From Lepus europaeus (lineage: Eukaryota > Chordata > Mammalia > Lagomorpha > Leporidae), in NCBI RefSeq assembly GCF_033115175.1, contig NC_084850.1, forward strand, positions 18,073,218-18,137,217: a stretch of 64,000 nt of DNA, written 5' to 3'. The position numbers and the translations under genes were made by a program. Of the stretch, positions 52,015 to 63,179 are shown piece after piece; the stretch's first letter is position 1; each line of letters opens with the position of its first letter. Under the pieces are notes generated by a model, which had not been told where the DNA came from, made no database searches, and worked only from the letters and a program-made list of their open reading frames with translations.

Positions 52015-52411
52015 GCACTAATATGGTGAAATACTAGAGAAAACTAACTTAAAAAAGAAAAAGGTTTATATTACCCATAGTTTTGGAGGTTCAAGTTCTA
52101 GAGCAGATGACCCCATTGGTTGGGCCTCTGTGAGGCCAGTGGATGACAATGGTGGAACAAGTGCAGAGGAAGGATCATATGATGAGCCTGGAAGCAGAGA
52201 AGAGATTATGCCCAACTCAGCGTTTTATAATAACCTTTTTGTGAGAACTGCCTTCTGAGGGCAAGCCCCATGACCTAAGGACCTCCCATGATGCCCACTC
52301 CTAAACACCATAATCAGATTAAGTTTCTACTCTTTTAGTACCATGAACTGATGATTTTTGGGTTTAAACATCTGCATGAATTTGGGGGCCAAATCATATT
52401 CAAAACATAGC
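52015..52411 (-). repeat. probable MaLR-type solo LTR remnant, antisense
   Basis: The segment order (GGTTTATATTACCCATAGTT, then CATGACCTAAGGACCTCCCA, then CATGAATTTGGGGGCCAAAT, ending in an ACATAGCA terminus) resembles MaLR/MLT-class LTRs read in reverse. No internal gag or pol sequence is next to it. Family assignment is from memory of the consensus and uncertain. Confidence 0.45.
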
Positions 52412-53050
52412 AACATTCAAACCACCCTGAAAGAGTGTGTAAATGGGCCATACCTGGTGCAAGTGGAAGAATTTCAAAATATGCTCCCTCAGAAATGCAA
52501 AGGGAATTGGAAACAGTTGTTTACAGATGAGATGGAGCTATAGAATGGGACATAAAAACATGCATTTTTGTGATTTCTTTGCAAATCCCCAAATGTTTTT
52601 AACAGCATTGTCTTACCTTGGCATATTTCACAAGTTAAAGCCAGCCAGCCTTTTGCAATTAGAGATACTAATTTCTTCTTTGTGAAAATGGAGACTTCAC
52701 ACCTTTAGGTATCTGACTAGTGCCTTTGCTATCAAATGTTTAAAAACAGAAGAATCCATTCACAGCAGCAGCCTGAGTAACCAGCCATCTTCAGATGTCC
52801 ATGCTTAGAAAGGAAGCAAGGCAGGTCAATTTGGGTTATAAAGAAATAACATAATAAGGAAAACCCCATATGAATGGGTGATTATGACACTGGAATGTTA
52901 GGATGAAAGTAGAGAAACACATTTTTACTGAAGGTATTAATCAGAAAAGGGAATAACACATGATTTAAGTTATGCTTCATTTTTTAAATCAGAGAATCTC
53001 TCAAGTTTACATTTTTACTGCAATAAAATAGATATAGCATAATGTTTATT
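52412..53050. other. unique non-coding DNA, nothing recognised
   Basis: AT-rich spacer ending at the target site of the RPL7A retrocopy. Confidence 0.45.
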
Positions 53051-53059
53051 ATTTTAACC

Positions 53060-54228
53060 TTTTTTGGAAGAAGATGATTTTTATTATTTTATGTACAAAA
53101 ATCTCAACAATGTATATTTGTCCTGGGTTCATGGACTGTCTTTTTTTTTTAAGATTTATTTTATTTATTTGAAAGAGTTAGAGAGAGAGGTAAAGACAGA
53201 GAGAGAGGTCTTCCATCTGCTGGTTCACTCTCCAGACGGTCGCAACAGCCAGAGCTGCACCACTCCGAAGCCAGGAGCTTCCCCCAGGTCTCCCACATGG
53301 GCACAGCGGCCCAAGAACTTGCGCCATCCTCCAGTGCTCTCCCAGGCCATAGAAGAGAGCTGGATCAGAAGAGGAGCAGTCAGGTCTCTAACCGGCACCC
53401 ATATGGGATGCCGGCGCTTCAGGCCAGGGCCTTACCTGCTATGCCTCAGTGCCGGCCCCGTGGCCTGTTTTTCAGCCTTTTCCTTTTCTAGCTTGGCAAG
53501 GTAAGTTAAAGTTTAGATCAGTACGTTGCCACCCCGGTGACAAGGGAGCTCCTCATATGCATTGTTGTTGCTCCTGATGTCTTCTATCAGCTTAGCCAGA
53601 GCACCTTTGCCTTCTGAGTTCACTTGTGTGAAGGCAATGGTGTGGCAAGTCTTCCTATGGACCACATGCCCCCACCTGGCCTTCTGCTTGATGAAGCAAT
53701 AGGGGACCCCTATCTTATGACACAGAGCAGGCAGAAGGTCGACCAGCTGGATGGTATGGTGTAGTCACCTCCAAGGTAGTCACTACCTCCAAGGTAGTGA
53801 CAATATTGACTGCTGCTTGGAGGACAGGTGGCCTCTTAATGACAACATTCCTTTGCCAGCAGCTTTTTTCTCAGGTCAGGCTATCAGTCTCTGCTTCTTC
53901 TTTTGATAGGTGTCTTCCTGTGGGCCAGCTTCAGTTGGTGAGTAGCTGAAGGTCTGGGTGAATTGCAGGACACACTTTCAGCAGCTTATAGAGGATAACC
54001 CTTTGCTGCTGCAGCCAGATATACCTGAATCATTTGACAAAGCGGGTGAGGGGCCTTTGGGTCTGGATGCCCTATCAAATGCCCAAATCCTTGGAACTTT
54101 TCTTAAACAGAAAATTTGAGATTTCCCACTTTCTTGACCTTTTGCTTCTTTATGATATTGGGAACTGGGCCTACCTTTCCATTGGCCTACTTTCCCTTTG
54201 GCATCTTGGGCAGATAGAAGACAGAAAG
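53060..54228 (-). pseudogene. RPL7A: RPL7A (ribosomal protein eL8) processed pseudogene, interrupted by a SINE
   Basis: Read on the minus strand, a start ATG at 54204-54202 is followed by a degraded copy of eL8, a 60S ribosomal subunit protein. Recognisable matches include the RFVKWPRYI region, the KLAHKYRPET region, the GVPYCIIKGKA region and [16 protein letters not shown]. The copy has no introns. Codon 6 is already a stop (TAG), with further stops and frameshifts. A short direct duplication (ACTACCTTGGAGGT type) and a deletion replace the middle section. The last codons and 3' UTR lie beyond a C-SINE at about 53146-53459. A short A-tail (T-run at 53060-53066) and ATTTTAACC target-site duplications at 53051-53059 and 54239-54247 mark L1-mediated retroposition. 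Confidence 0.88.
53146..53459 (-). mobile_element. lagomorph C-SINE, antisense, inside the RPL7A retrocopy
   Basis: Imperfect duplication ATGGACTGTCTTTTT (53131-53145) and GTGGCCTGTTTTTCA (53460-53474). RPL7A 3' sequence continues on both sides, so the SINE is younger than the retrocopy. Confidence 0.9.
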
Positions 54229-54251
54229 GGAAATGTCTATTTTAACCGTTT

Positions 54252-54617
54252 ATTCATTTATTTATTTATTTATTTTTATTTTTGACAGGCATAGTGGACA
54301 GTGAGAGAGAGACAGAGAGAAAGGTCTTCCTTTTGCCGTTGGTTCACCCTCCAATGGCTGCCGCGGTAGGCGCGCTGCGGCCGGCGCACCGCGCTGATCC
54401 GATGGCAGGAGCCAGGTGCTTATCTTGGTCTCCCATGGGATGCAGGGCCCAAGCACTTGGGCCATCCTCCATTGCACATTGCACTCCCTGGCCACAGCAG
54501 AGAGCTGGCCTGGAAGAGGGGCAACCGGGACAGGATCGGTGCCCCGACAGGGACTAGAACCCGGTGTGCCAGCGCTGCAAGGCGGAGGATTAGCCTAGTG
54601 AGCCGCGGTGCCAGCCC
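54252..54617 (-). mobile_element. young lagomorph C-SINE (CSINE3-like), antisense, beside the RPL7A copy
   Basis: 14-bp duplication with one mismatch, TATTTTAACCGTTT (54238-54251) and TATTTTAACCATTT (54618-54631). The same motif bounds the RPL7A retrocopy, so both insertions used the same spot. Confidence 0.94.
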
Positions 54618-54778
54618 TATTTTAACCATTTAAAAATGTACAGTTTAGAAGCATTAAGTCCAAGCAGACTTTGCAAAGTTCATGGAAAATAGAATTAAAG
54701 ATGATATGCATTGCCCATGAACTTTCTGAAGTCCCCTCACACATTTACATTGTTATGCAACCATCACATCATCAATCT

Positions 54779-55102
54779 TTTTTTTTTTTTTGACAGGCAG
54801 AGTGGATAGAGAGAGACAGAGAGAAAGGTCTTCCTTTTTGCCGTTGGTTCACCCCCCAATGGCTGCTGCGGCCGGCGCATCTCGCTGATCCGAAGCCAGG
54901 AGCCAGGTGCTTCTCCTGGTCTCCCATGCGAGTGTAGGGCCCAAGGACTTGGGCCATCCTCCACTGCCTTCCCGGGCCACAGCAGAGAGCTGACCTAGAA
55001 GAGGAGCAACCGGGATAGAATCCGGCGCCCCAACTGGGACTAGAACCCGGTGTGCAGGCGCCGCAAGGTGGAGGATTAGCCTGTTAAGCTACGGCGCCGG
55101 CC
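54779..55102 (-). mobile_element. young lagomorph C-SINE (CSINE3-like), antisense
   Basis: Perfect 14-bp duplication CACATCATCAATCT at 54765-54778 and 55103-55116; T-run at the left, GGCGCCGGCC head at the right. Confidence 0.95.
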
Positions 55103-55248
55103 CACATCATCAATCTCAAGAAATTTTTCATCTTATCAAACAGAAACTCTGCACCCATTAAACAGTAACTCCCCATTTCACACTCTCCTCAGACCCTCTT
55201 TTCTGACAATTCAAGATATTTTATATAAGCAAAAATCATATAATATTG

Positions 55249-55580
55249 GAGCCAGCATTGTGACTTAACAGGTTAGCCACCACCTGTAAAACTGTCATAC
55301 TATATGGGCACCAGTTCGAGTCCCAGCTACTCCACTTCTGATGCAGCTCCCTGATAATGCACCTGGGAAAGCAGTGGAAGATGGTCCAAGTGTTTGGGCC
55401 CCTGTATCCACATGGGAGACCAGGAGGAAGCTCCTGGCTCCTGGCTTTAGCCTGGCCCAGTACTATACATTTCAGTCATTCAGGAAATGAACTAGTAGAT
55501 GGAAGATCTCTTTCTCTCTCTGTATCTTCCCCTTAGCCCCATAACTCTTTCAGAATAAATAAATAAAGTTTTTTAAAGAG
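55249..55580 (+). mobile_element. lagomorph C-SINE, sense
   Basis: Duplication TCATATAATATTG (55236-55248) and TCATACAATATTG (55581-55593), one mismatch; diverged body, (AAAT)n tail. Confidence 0.9.
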
Positions 55581-55593
55581 TCATACAATATTG

Positions 55594-55782
55594 ATACTTT
55601 TGCCTTATTCTTTTAGCAGAATGTTTCAGGTTTCATCAAGGTTACAGCATCTATCAATTATTTTTGAAGGCTGAATCACATTCCACTTTATATGTATATG
55701 TATGTATATATATGCATATATATATATATATATGTATAGATGTTTTGCTTATTCGGCAGTTGATGGACTCTTGGTTGTTTCC
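55594..55782 (-). repeat. old L1M-type fragment, antisense (part 1 of a split element)
   Basis: It matches the mammalian L1 ORF2/3' region read in reverse, including the degraded GGCTGAAT...CATTCCACTTTATATGTAT and TTGATGGACTCTTGGTTGTTTCCACC signatures. It includes a (TA)n-rich expansion at about 55690-55735. Parts 2 and 3 follow at 57185 and 59276. Confidence 0.75.
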
Positions 55783-56035
55783 ACCTTTTAAAGAAAACTT
55801 TGAAAGGGAAAGAGAGCAAGCAAGTAAGAGAGAGCGAGCAAATGCTACTGTTTTACTACCTAAATGCCCATTAGGCTTGGGTATTCAATCAAGGTCTCCC
55901 ATAGTGGCAGCAGGAACACAATCACTTGAGCTATTGCTATTGCTTCCTGGAGTCTGCATAAGCAGGAAGCTGGAACCAGATATCCAGCTTAGATACTTGG
56001 ATAATGGGATACAGTGTCTTTACCAGAATCTTTTT
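55783..56035 (-). mobile_element. older lagomorph SINE, antisense, split (rest at 57144-57178)
   Basis: AAAGAAAACTTTGAAAGGGA at the left and body AAGCAGGAAGCTGGAACCAG. Its head (CGCTAGGCCAAATATTCATC) is found after the L1 and SINE insertions at 57150-57178. Confidence 0.7.
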
Positions 56036-56785
56036 ATTTTTTTACCTTTTTTGTAATGAATATAAATTTCCAAAGTACAGCTTAAGGATTACAATGGCTT
56101 CCCCCCACATAACTTCCCTCCCACCCGCAACCCTCCCCTTTCCCGCTCCCTCTCCCCTTCCATTCACATCAAGATTCATTTTCACTTCTCTTTATATACA
56201 GAAGATCAGTTTAGCATATATTAAGAAAATATTTCAACAGTTTGCACCCACATGGAAACACAACATGAAAAATACTGTTTAAGTACTAGTTATAGCATTA
56301 AATCACAATATGCAGCACATTAAGGACAGAGATCCTACATGAGGAGTAAGTGTACAGTGACTCCTGTTGTTGACTTAACAAATCGACACTCTTGGCCAGC
56401 GCCGTGGCTTAACAGGCTAATCCTCCACCTTGCGGCTCTGGCATACCGGGTTCTAGTCCCGGTTGGGGTGCCGGATTCTATCCCGGTTGCCCCTCTTCCA
56501 GGCCAGCTCTTTGCTATGGCCCGGGAAGGCAGTGGAGGATGGCCCAAGTCCTTGGGCCCTGCACCCACATGGGAGACCAGGAGGAGCACCTGGCTCCTGG
56601 CTTCGGATCAGCGAGATGCGCCGGCTGCAGCGGCCATTGGGGGGTGAACCAACGGCAAAAAGGAAGACCTTTCTCTCTGTTTCTCTCTCTCACTATCCAC
56701 TCTGCCTGTCAAAAAAAAAAAAAAAATGGACACTCTTGTTTATGGCATCAGTAATCACCCTAGGCTCTTGTCATGAGTTGCCATA
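56036..56785 (-). mobile_element. L1 3' end, antisense, hosting a young C-SINE
   Basis: Same 3' UTR family as at 47 kb. Near-duplicate TACCAGAATCTTTTT (56021-56035) and TACCAGCATCTTTTT (about 56783-56797) are probable target-site duplications. It is interrupted at 56394-56728 by a SINE. Confidence 0.8.
56394..56728 (+). mobile_element. young lagomorph C-SINE (CSINE3-like), sense, inside an L1 3' end
   Basis: GACACTCTT repeated at 56385-56393 and 56729-56737; A-run before the right copy. The interrupted host is the antisense L1 3' end at 56036-56785. Confidence 0.92.
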
Positions 56786-56795
56786 CCAGCATCTT

Positions 56796-57143
56796 TTTTT
56801 TAAAAAAGGATTTATTAATTTATTTGAAAGGGGAGTTACATATGGGGAGTTACAGAGAGAGAGGGAGAGATAGAGAGAGAGTGAGATCTTCCATTTACTG
56901 GCTAACTCCTCATATGGCCACAATGGCTGGGCCTAGACCAGGGGGAAAGCAGGATCCAGGAGTTTCATCCAGATCTTCCATGTGGGTACAAGGGCCCAAG
57001 TACTTGGGCCATCCTCCATAGCTTTCCCAGGCCACAGCAGAGAGCTGAATCACAAGTGGAGCAGCTAGGACTGGAACTGGCACCCATATGGGATGCCAGC
57101 ATTGCAGGTGGTGACTTAACCCACTGTACCACACTGCTGGTTC
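56796..57143 (-). mobile_element. lagomorph C-SINE, antisense
   Basis: AAAGGATTTATTAATTTATT at the left and a CCACACTGCTGGTTCC head at the right. It lies between the L1 3' end and the tail of the older SINE. Confidence 0.87.
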
Positions 57144-57184
57144 CTTAACTGGCATCTTAATCGCTAGGCCAAATATTCATCCCT

Positions 57185-57440
57185 TCTGTTTTTAAGAAAA
57201 TTATAGACATTTTAATTGGTGTTAAATGGTATCTCATTTTGGTTTTGATTTGCATTTCTAGAGGAGTATCTTTTCATGTGCTTGCTGACTATTTGTGTAT
57301 CTTCTTTGTAAAAACATATAATCCAGCCCTTTGCCCCATTTTGAATTGGGGTGTTTTTTGAATTGTAGAAGTTTTTAAAAGCATATTCTTAATATTCATG
57401 TCTTGTGCAAATATTTTCTCCCACTCTGTAGGTTGTCTTG
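57185..57440 (-). repeat. old L1M-type fragment, antisense (part 2)
   Basis: Carries the L1 signature GGTATCTCATTTTGGTTTTG and the later ATATTTTCTCCCACTCTGTAGG. The collinear continuation is found after the CNBP copy at 59276, so the retrocopy inserted into this element. About 250 bp of the expected L1 sequence between parts 1 and 2 is missing. Confidence 0.8.
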
Positions 57441-59275
57441 CTTTTGTTTCCTCCTTCAGCTTTATTGAAATAGTTTAAAATTACATTTCTATTTTTTTAG
57501 GACTTCAGTTGCTTTTTTCCATCTGACTTTGGAAAACTGATTACACTAAATGAAACACAGTTGTCTAAGTGACATAGTATACAAAAATAACATCTTGATT
57601 TCTGTAAAAATGCATTTGTCAGCAATTCCTGAATAGCTCCAAATTATACTAGCTGAGTGCTGATGTTTACTCTGGGTTTTAGGTTTAGTCTTTGAAAAAA
57701 TGTGTTCTAAACTTCCCCACTTCCCCATCACCCTCTGTATGTCCAGCATCAACTCTGTGATGAAGTTGTTCCTGTTAAGGTTTTTATCTTGATTTCTCTC
57801 ACATAGCCATTTTTTAAAAAAATATTTCATTTATTTATTTGAGAGGCAGAGTTACAGAGAGAGGGAGAGAGAAAGAGGTCTTCCATCTGCTGGTTCCCTC
57901 TGCAGATGGCTGCAATGACCAGAGCTGAACTAATCCAAAGCTAGGAGCCAGAAGCTTCCTCCGTGTCTCCCACATGGGTACAGGGATCCAAGCACTTGAA
58001 CCATCTTCCACTGTTTTCCCAAGCCATAGAAGAGAGCTGGATCAGAAGTGGAGCAGCTGGGACTTGAACCACCACCAATATGGAAAGCCAGCGCCACAGG
58101 CAGAGGCTTAACCTGCTATGTCTCAATGCCGGTCCCTCATGCAGACATTAACACGCATGTTTATCTTTTCATTTTGTTTACTTCCATTCAACTGTAAGTT
58201 CTGTGAGGGCCTGATACAGATGTTATTTGATGTGATTTAATAATCACTGAGATCAGACAATCCAAGATCATCATTATTTTAAAATTAAAGTTGTTTATGG
58301 AAGTCCGTGGACACTTCCAGGATTGGGTTTACCTCCTACATCGAAACATATTCAAGAAACCCAGGAGGGGCTCACTGGCCTGACTCAGCTCTTCTCATTT
58401 GAGAATCCCTGTTCACCAGTGGTGTAGAAAGGAAGTCCTTTAACAAAGTGCTGTACACTATATCTCTACCAAACTAAGCATAATTTTTTTTTGGTTTGTA
58501 GTTGAACAAATGCAGTCATTTTCCCCACTTGTTTCCTCTTTTCACATGACAAGTAAAGCTCACTGACCTGTGAATATCCTCTCTCTGCCAACCTTTGGCC
58601 AGTGAAAAGGATTCAGAGAAAAAAAATTACAATGATCAATCAGAAAAAGGAGGGGTGACAAAGGAAAATAGTTAGGCTGCAGCTTCAATTGTGTATTCCC
58701 ATGCAAGGTGCCCCAACTGAAGGCCATACTAACAATTGACTCATCTTGCTGTAGTTGATGGTGACATGAACAGTTTCACCAGAACTTCACATTGGGACAG
58801 TCTTCTTGAATGTGTCCATGTTCTCCACTTCTGCTCATTGGCATGGTCAAAGTCACAAGCCAGATGGCCTGGCTTGCCAGAGTCGTAGCAGGATTGTTCT
58901 TACTCTGTCTTGGGATCCTTGTAGTCCTGGGCAACACGGCTACCTCGCCCACTTTTATAGCAGGCTTCATTCCCCTAAAGATCACAATCCTTTGCAAGAT
59001 GATCAGACTCAGCCCTGTGATAACAGATGTCTGTAAGAGGCAAGGAGACAAATGGTAAACCTCCACCCAAGGTAAAACCTCCTCTGCTCCAGCAATCCTG
59101 GGCCCAGAGGCCACATTATCCACATTTGAAGCACTTGTTGCTGCCCAGGGCTGCAGGGAAGTCTTTGGCAGGTGAGTGGGATGGCAGTGGCACAAACTCA
59201 GAGGCAGGCCCACAGAAGGTAGCTTACAAGGTAATAGCTGTTGATTTTCAGGATGCTTGCCTGTGTCACATGTGA
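57440..59275 (-). pseudogene. CNBP: CNBP (ZNF9) processed pseudogene with long 3' UTR, interrupted by a SINE
   Basis: On the minus strand the coding part starts at 59148, where the ATG has become CTG, and shows degraded CCHC zinc knuckles. Readable traces are CFKCG, SGHLAKDCD, GEHGHIQEDC and the terminal GESGHLARECTIEA region near 58690. CNBP is a single-stranded nucleic-acid-binding protein with seven CCHC knuckles; most cysteines here are lost or out of frame, so the copy is dead. It is intronless. About 1.2 kb of 3' UTR follows, down to an AATAAA near 57466-57460, and it matches the CNBP 3' UTR as I know it. A C-SINE (57812-58135) splits that UTR. The copy sits inside an antisense old L1. 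The 5' limit is approximate. Confidence 0.85.
57812..58135 (-). mobile_element. lagomorph C-SINE, antisense, inside the CNBP retrocopy 3' UTR
   Basis: Duplication CTCACATAGCCATT (57798-57811) and CTCATGCAGACATT (58136-58149). CNBP 3' UTR continues on both sides. Confidence 0.9.
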
Positions 59276-59510
59276 GTCTACCTCTTTTTGCTGTTTTGAT
59301 TGTATTCTTTGACACACAAATGTTCTTAATTTTGATGAAGTCAAATGTATTCATTGTTTTTGTTTGATGCCTGTGCTGTTGGTGTCATGTTCATAAAGTC
59401 ATTCCAAATCAGATATCATGAAGATTTTCAGCAATACTTCTAAGAAGCTCCAGTTTTAGGTCTTACATTTAGGTCTTTGATCTATTTTTTACAGTTATGA
59501 AAGTAATGTG
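59276..59510 (-). repeat. old L1M-type fragment, antisense (part 3)
   Basis: Continues the L1 reading exactly where part 2 stops, with TTAATTTTGATGAAGTCAAATG and CTTACATTTAGGTCTTTGATC, both typical of old mammalian L1. Confidence 0.8.
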
Positions 59511-59567
59511 TAATAATATATTAATAATGATGCTGATGACATATTGAAATCTTTAAAATGTATTGTA

Positions 59568-59890
59568 GGGGCCGGGATTGTGATATAGTAGGTTAACTCA
59601 ATGTTGTGACAGAGCCACCCCATATCAGAGCATTGGTTCAAGTCTAGGCAATTCTGCTTCTGAACCAGCTCTCTGTTAATATACCTGGGAAAGCAGTAGA
59701 GGACAGAACAAGTGCTTGGGCCCTTGCCACCCATGTGTGAGACCAGGATGGAGATCCTGCCTCCTGGCTTCAGCCTGCCCCAGCTCTGGCTATTGTGGTC
59801 ATTTGGAAAGTGAGCCAGAAGATAGGTTTCTCTTTCTTTCTCTCCCTCTCTTTCTCTTTTGCTCTTTCAAATAAATAAATAAATAAACAT
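59568..59890 (+). mobile_element. lagomorph C-SINE, sense
   Basis: Duplication TAAAATGTATTGTA (59554-59567) and TAAAATATATTATA (59891-59904). Head GGGGCCGGGATTGTGATATA. Confidence 0.92.
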
Positions 59891-59960
59891 TAAAATATAT
59901 TATAAAATAGAAAAATGTAAGTCAGAATATTTGTTGAATCCTCAATGTTCAGAAAATGTA

Positions 59961-60237
59961 TTTTAAAAAATGTTTTAAAAAATTAAAAATTTATTTGAAA
60001 GGGAGAAAGACAGACAGAGAGAGATCTCATCCACTGGTTCACTCACCAAACAGCTGGAGTCGGGCCAGACTGAAGCCACAAATCTAGACACTGAATCCAG
60101 TCACACATGTGGCTGGTAGAGCTCCAAGAACTCAAGCTATCATCTGCTATCTCTCAGGGTGGACATTAGCAGAAAACTGGAATCAGAAGTAGAACCAAGA
60201 CTCCAACCCAGCCACTTCAATATGGGTGCATCCAGGA
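59961..60237 (-). mobile_element. older lagomorph SINE, antisense
   Basis: AAAATTTATTTGAAAGGGAG at the left and the diverged body GACATTAGCAGAAAACTGGA. It abuts the next C-SINE. Confidence 0.72.
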
Positions 60238-60245
60238 GGTATCTT

Positions 60246-60588
60246 TTTTTTTTAAGATTTATTTATTTATTTGCAGGAATTACACAGAGAGAGGAGAGGC
60301 AGAGAGAGAAAGAGAGAAAGGTCCTCCATCTGCTGGTTCACTCCCCAGTTGGATGCAATGGCCAGAGCTGTGCCAATCCGAAGCCAGGAGCCAGGAGCAA
60401 GGAGCTTCCTCTGGGCCTCCCACACGGGTGCAGGGGCCCAAGGACTTGGAACATCTTCTACTACTTTCCCAGGCCACAGCAGAGAGCTGGATTGGAAGAG
60501 GAATGGCTGGGACTCGAACCAGCGCTGTTATGGAATACCAGCACTGGAGGAGGCGACCTTACCTGCTAAGCCACAGCACCGGCCCAAA
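60246..60588 (-). mobile_element. lagomorph C-SINE, antisense
   Basis: AAGATTTATTTATTTATTTG at the left, CCACAGCACCGGCCC head at the right, with GGTATCTT at both ends as target-site duplication. Confidence 0.92.
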
Positions 60589-60679
60589 AGGGGTATCTTA
60601 AGTATGGCACCAAAAGCTTGTGTCAAGAACTCAATTTTTTAATCTTTTATATATTTATTTAAAGTGTTTTAATTATATG

Positions 60680-60960
60680 AATCAAAGCTGAATATATAGA
60701 AACAAAGAATAGAACAGTGGTTACCTGGAATTGGGAAAGGAGAGAAATGGTAAAATATAGGTTAAAGGATACAAAGTTACAATTACAGAGGATGAATAAG
60801 TCTAGAGATCTAATGTATAGTTAAGGACTATAGTTACAATTATAGTTATAATATTATAATTTCATAAAATATTATATATCCTATATTATAGCTATAATTA
60901 TATAATTGATAATGAATATGTTACAGTTAATATTCTGTCATATGCTGAAATTTGTTAAGA
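60680..60960 (+). repeat. old L1M-type 3' UTR fragment, sense, ending in AT-rich palindromic sequence
   Basis: AACAGTGGTTACCTGGAATT, GGATACAAAGTTACAATTAC and GTCTAGAGATCTAATGTATA match old L1 3' UTR order. From 60829 to 60935 it degenerates into ATTATA-rich inverted repeats. Confidence 0.65.
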
Positions 60961-62036
60961 GAATAGAATTTGGGTGCTCTTAGCATACACACAAACACAC
61001 ACACACACATAAACACAAGAAAGTTGGAGCAGGCTTTTGCTTTGTGGTTAAGATGTAAGTCAGGATACCCAGGGGCGGAGCCAAGATGGTGGAATAGTCC
61101 GGGAAAAGTTTCCCAATAGTCCGGGAAAAGATAGTTTAATAAAAGTGGAGTTACTGTAGCCTCAGGAAAAGACTCAGGAAAAAACTGCAGAGGAAACTCT
61201 TCCGGATCTAGTGGATGTGACACAGAGGACCTACGGGGAGAGCAAGGTCGCCCACCGCGTGGAAGCCGAGCCGTGGGAGTTGAGCCACAGAGTCTGCAAG
61301 CCAGCGCTGGAAGCGGAGGTGAGACAAAAACCTCAGTAACCCGAGACATTGGCGGGGAAAGGCAGAACGAGGCCTGAGGACCCACTGGGTAAAGTTCATC
61401 AGGATGACTGGAGGAGAGAAAAAATGAATAAATAAGGGGAACCGGCACAGACACTAGCCTCTCTCTCCTCTCACCTTACAAAGCCGAGCAAGACAAAGAG
61501 CAGGCGCCATTTTATGTATGCAAAATGGCGCCACCTTTTAGCCAAGCAGAAAAACCTGACTCTGGTGGGGAGAAATAACAGGAGGTTAGGATCTAGTGAA
61601 AGTGTGTGGAGCTAATGATCTGAGACTGTGAAAATCCAAGGGGGGAGTGAGAGAACTCACCGAGGACACAAACTCAGTAACCTCGGCAACCTGGTGAGAG
61701 ACTGCAGAGAATTTGAGACCACACTGAGGGCTGCATAAACTCTTTGTGTGGTCCCAAGGGTAGATTTCATACATTTCACAGAGGCCAGATTTCATACATC
61801 AACTACCCTCAATTCCACTCAGCTGTGCAGAATTACTTCCCAACTGAGTCAAAAAAAAAAAAAAAAAAGAGCGAGTGAGCAAGACAACAATCTGGGTGAG
61901 TGACCTTTGGCACACCCTTAACCCTGAAGAACCAAGCAGAGCTCTCTGGCCACACCCATCACAGCCTCTAAGGATCCATCAAAAGCAGACAGTCCACTTA
62001 ATCTAGAGTCATAGTATTACAAGAAAAAGCACCACA

Positions 62037-63033
62037 GTGAAGGAACCAAAGAATATCTCCAATATTCAAAACAAACGCAGAAACCGAGGTAACAAGAACA
62101 AGGAAGACACTATGATGCCCCCAAATGAACAAGACACCCCAATTCAAGATTATGAAGATGATGAGATAGAAAAAATGGAAGAAGCAGATCTCAAAAAATT
62201 GATAAGAACATTAAGTTCTCAAAAACAAATTCTTGAACTACAGAAATCCTTAATGGACAAGATAGAAAATCTCCCTCGTGAAAAAGCAATACTAAGGAGG
62301 AATCAAAATGAAATGAAACAACTAGTAGAACATGAAACTGTGATAGTGATAAGAAACCATAATGAAATGAAGAATTCAATAGATCAAATGACACATTAGA
62401 GAGCCTTAAAAACAGAATGGGTGAAGCAGAAGAGAGAAGATCAGACTTAGAAGACAGAGAACAGGAAAGGAAATAGGCAAACCAAAGAAAAGAAGAGGAA
62501 ATTAGAAATCTAAAAAATATTATCAGGAATCTACAGGATACTATTAAGAATCCCAACATTCGGGTTCTAGGAGTTCCTGAAGGCATGGAGAGGGAGAAAG
62601 GATTAGAAGGCCTTTTTAGTGAGATACTAGCAGAAAATTTCCCAGGTTTGGAGAAGGACAGAGACATCCTAGTACAGGAAGCTCATAGAACCCCTAAAAA
62701 CATGACCAAAAGAGATCCTCTCCACGACATGTTGTAATCAAACTCACCACAGTGAAACATAAAGAAAAGATTCTAAAATGTGCAAGAGATAAATGTCAGA
62801 TTACTCTCAGACGATCTCCAATTAGACTCACAGCAGACTTCTCATCAGAAACCCTACAAGCTAGGAGGGAATGGCGAGACATAGCCTAGGTACTAAGAGA
62901 GAAAAACTGCCAGCCCAGAATATTATATCCTACAAAGCTCTCATTTGTGAATGAAGGTGAAATAAAGACCTTTCACAGCAAACAGAAATTGAATTTGTCG
63001 CCACTCGTCCAGCCCTGCAAAAGATACTTTTAA
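62037..63033 (+). pseudogene. L1 ORF1 remnant (ORF1p RNA-binding chaperone), broken
   Basis: ORF1p normally forms a coiled-coil trimer that binds L1 RNA. Here a Lys/Glu-rich coiled-coil-like segment is open from 62037 (the first codon is GTG, not ATG) to a TAG at 62397-62399. The RRM part follows with NIRVLGVPEG and EAHRTPK, and the C-terminal domain with IRLTADFSSETLQARREW and ILYPTKLSF, ending at TAA 63031-63033. At least three in-frame stops and a frameshift near 62712 break the frame, so no full ORF1p can be made. Confidence 0.85.
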
Positions 63034-63179
63034 AGATGTGTTACACACAGAAACACAGAAACATGGTCACCAATATGAAAGAAGATAAAGGAAGGAAACC
63101 TCCCAGTAAAAGATCACAGGAAACTCAAAGCATATATTAGAAAATATCTTTGGCAAATGGCAGGGCAAAGTTATTACTT

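Noticed and set aside
53463-54228. Possible functional ribosomal protein gene
   Set aside because: Intronless with a stop at codon 6, frameshifts, an internal duplication and a SINE insertion; a processed pseudogene.
58776-59354. 192-codon minus-strand frame
   Set aside because: It is a frame-shifted reading through the CNBP retrocopy and adjacent L1, not a gene.
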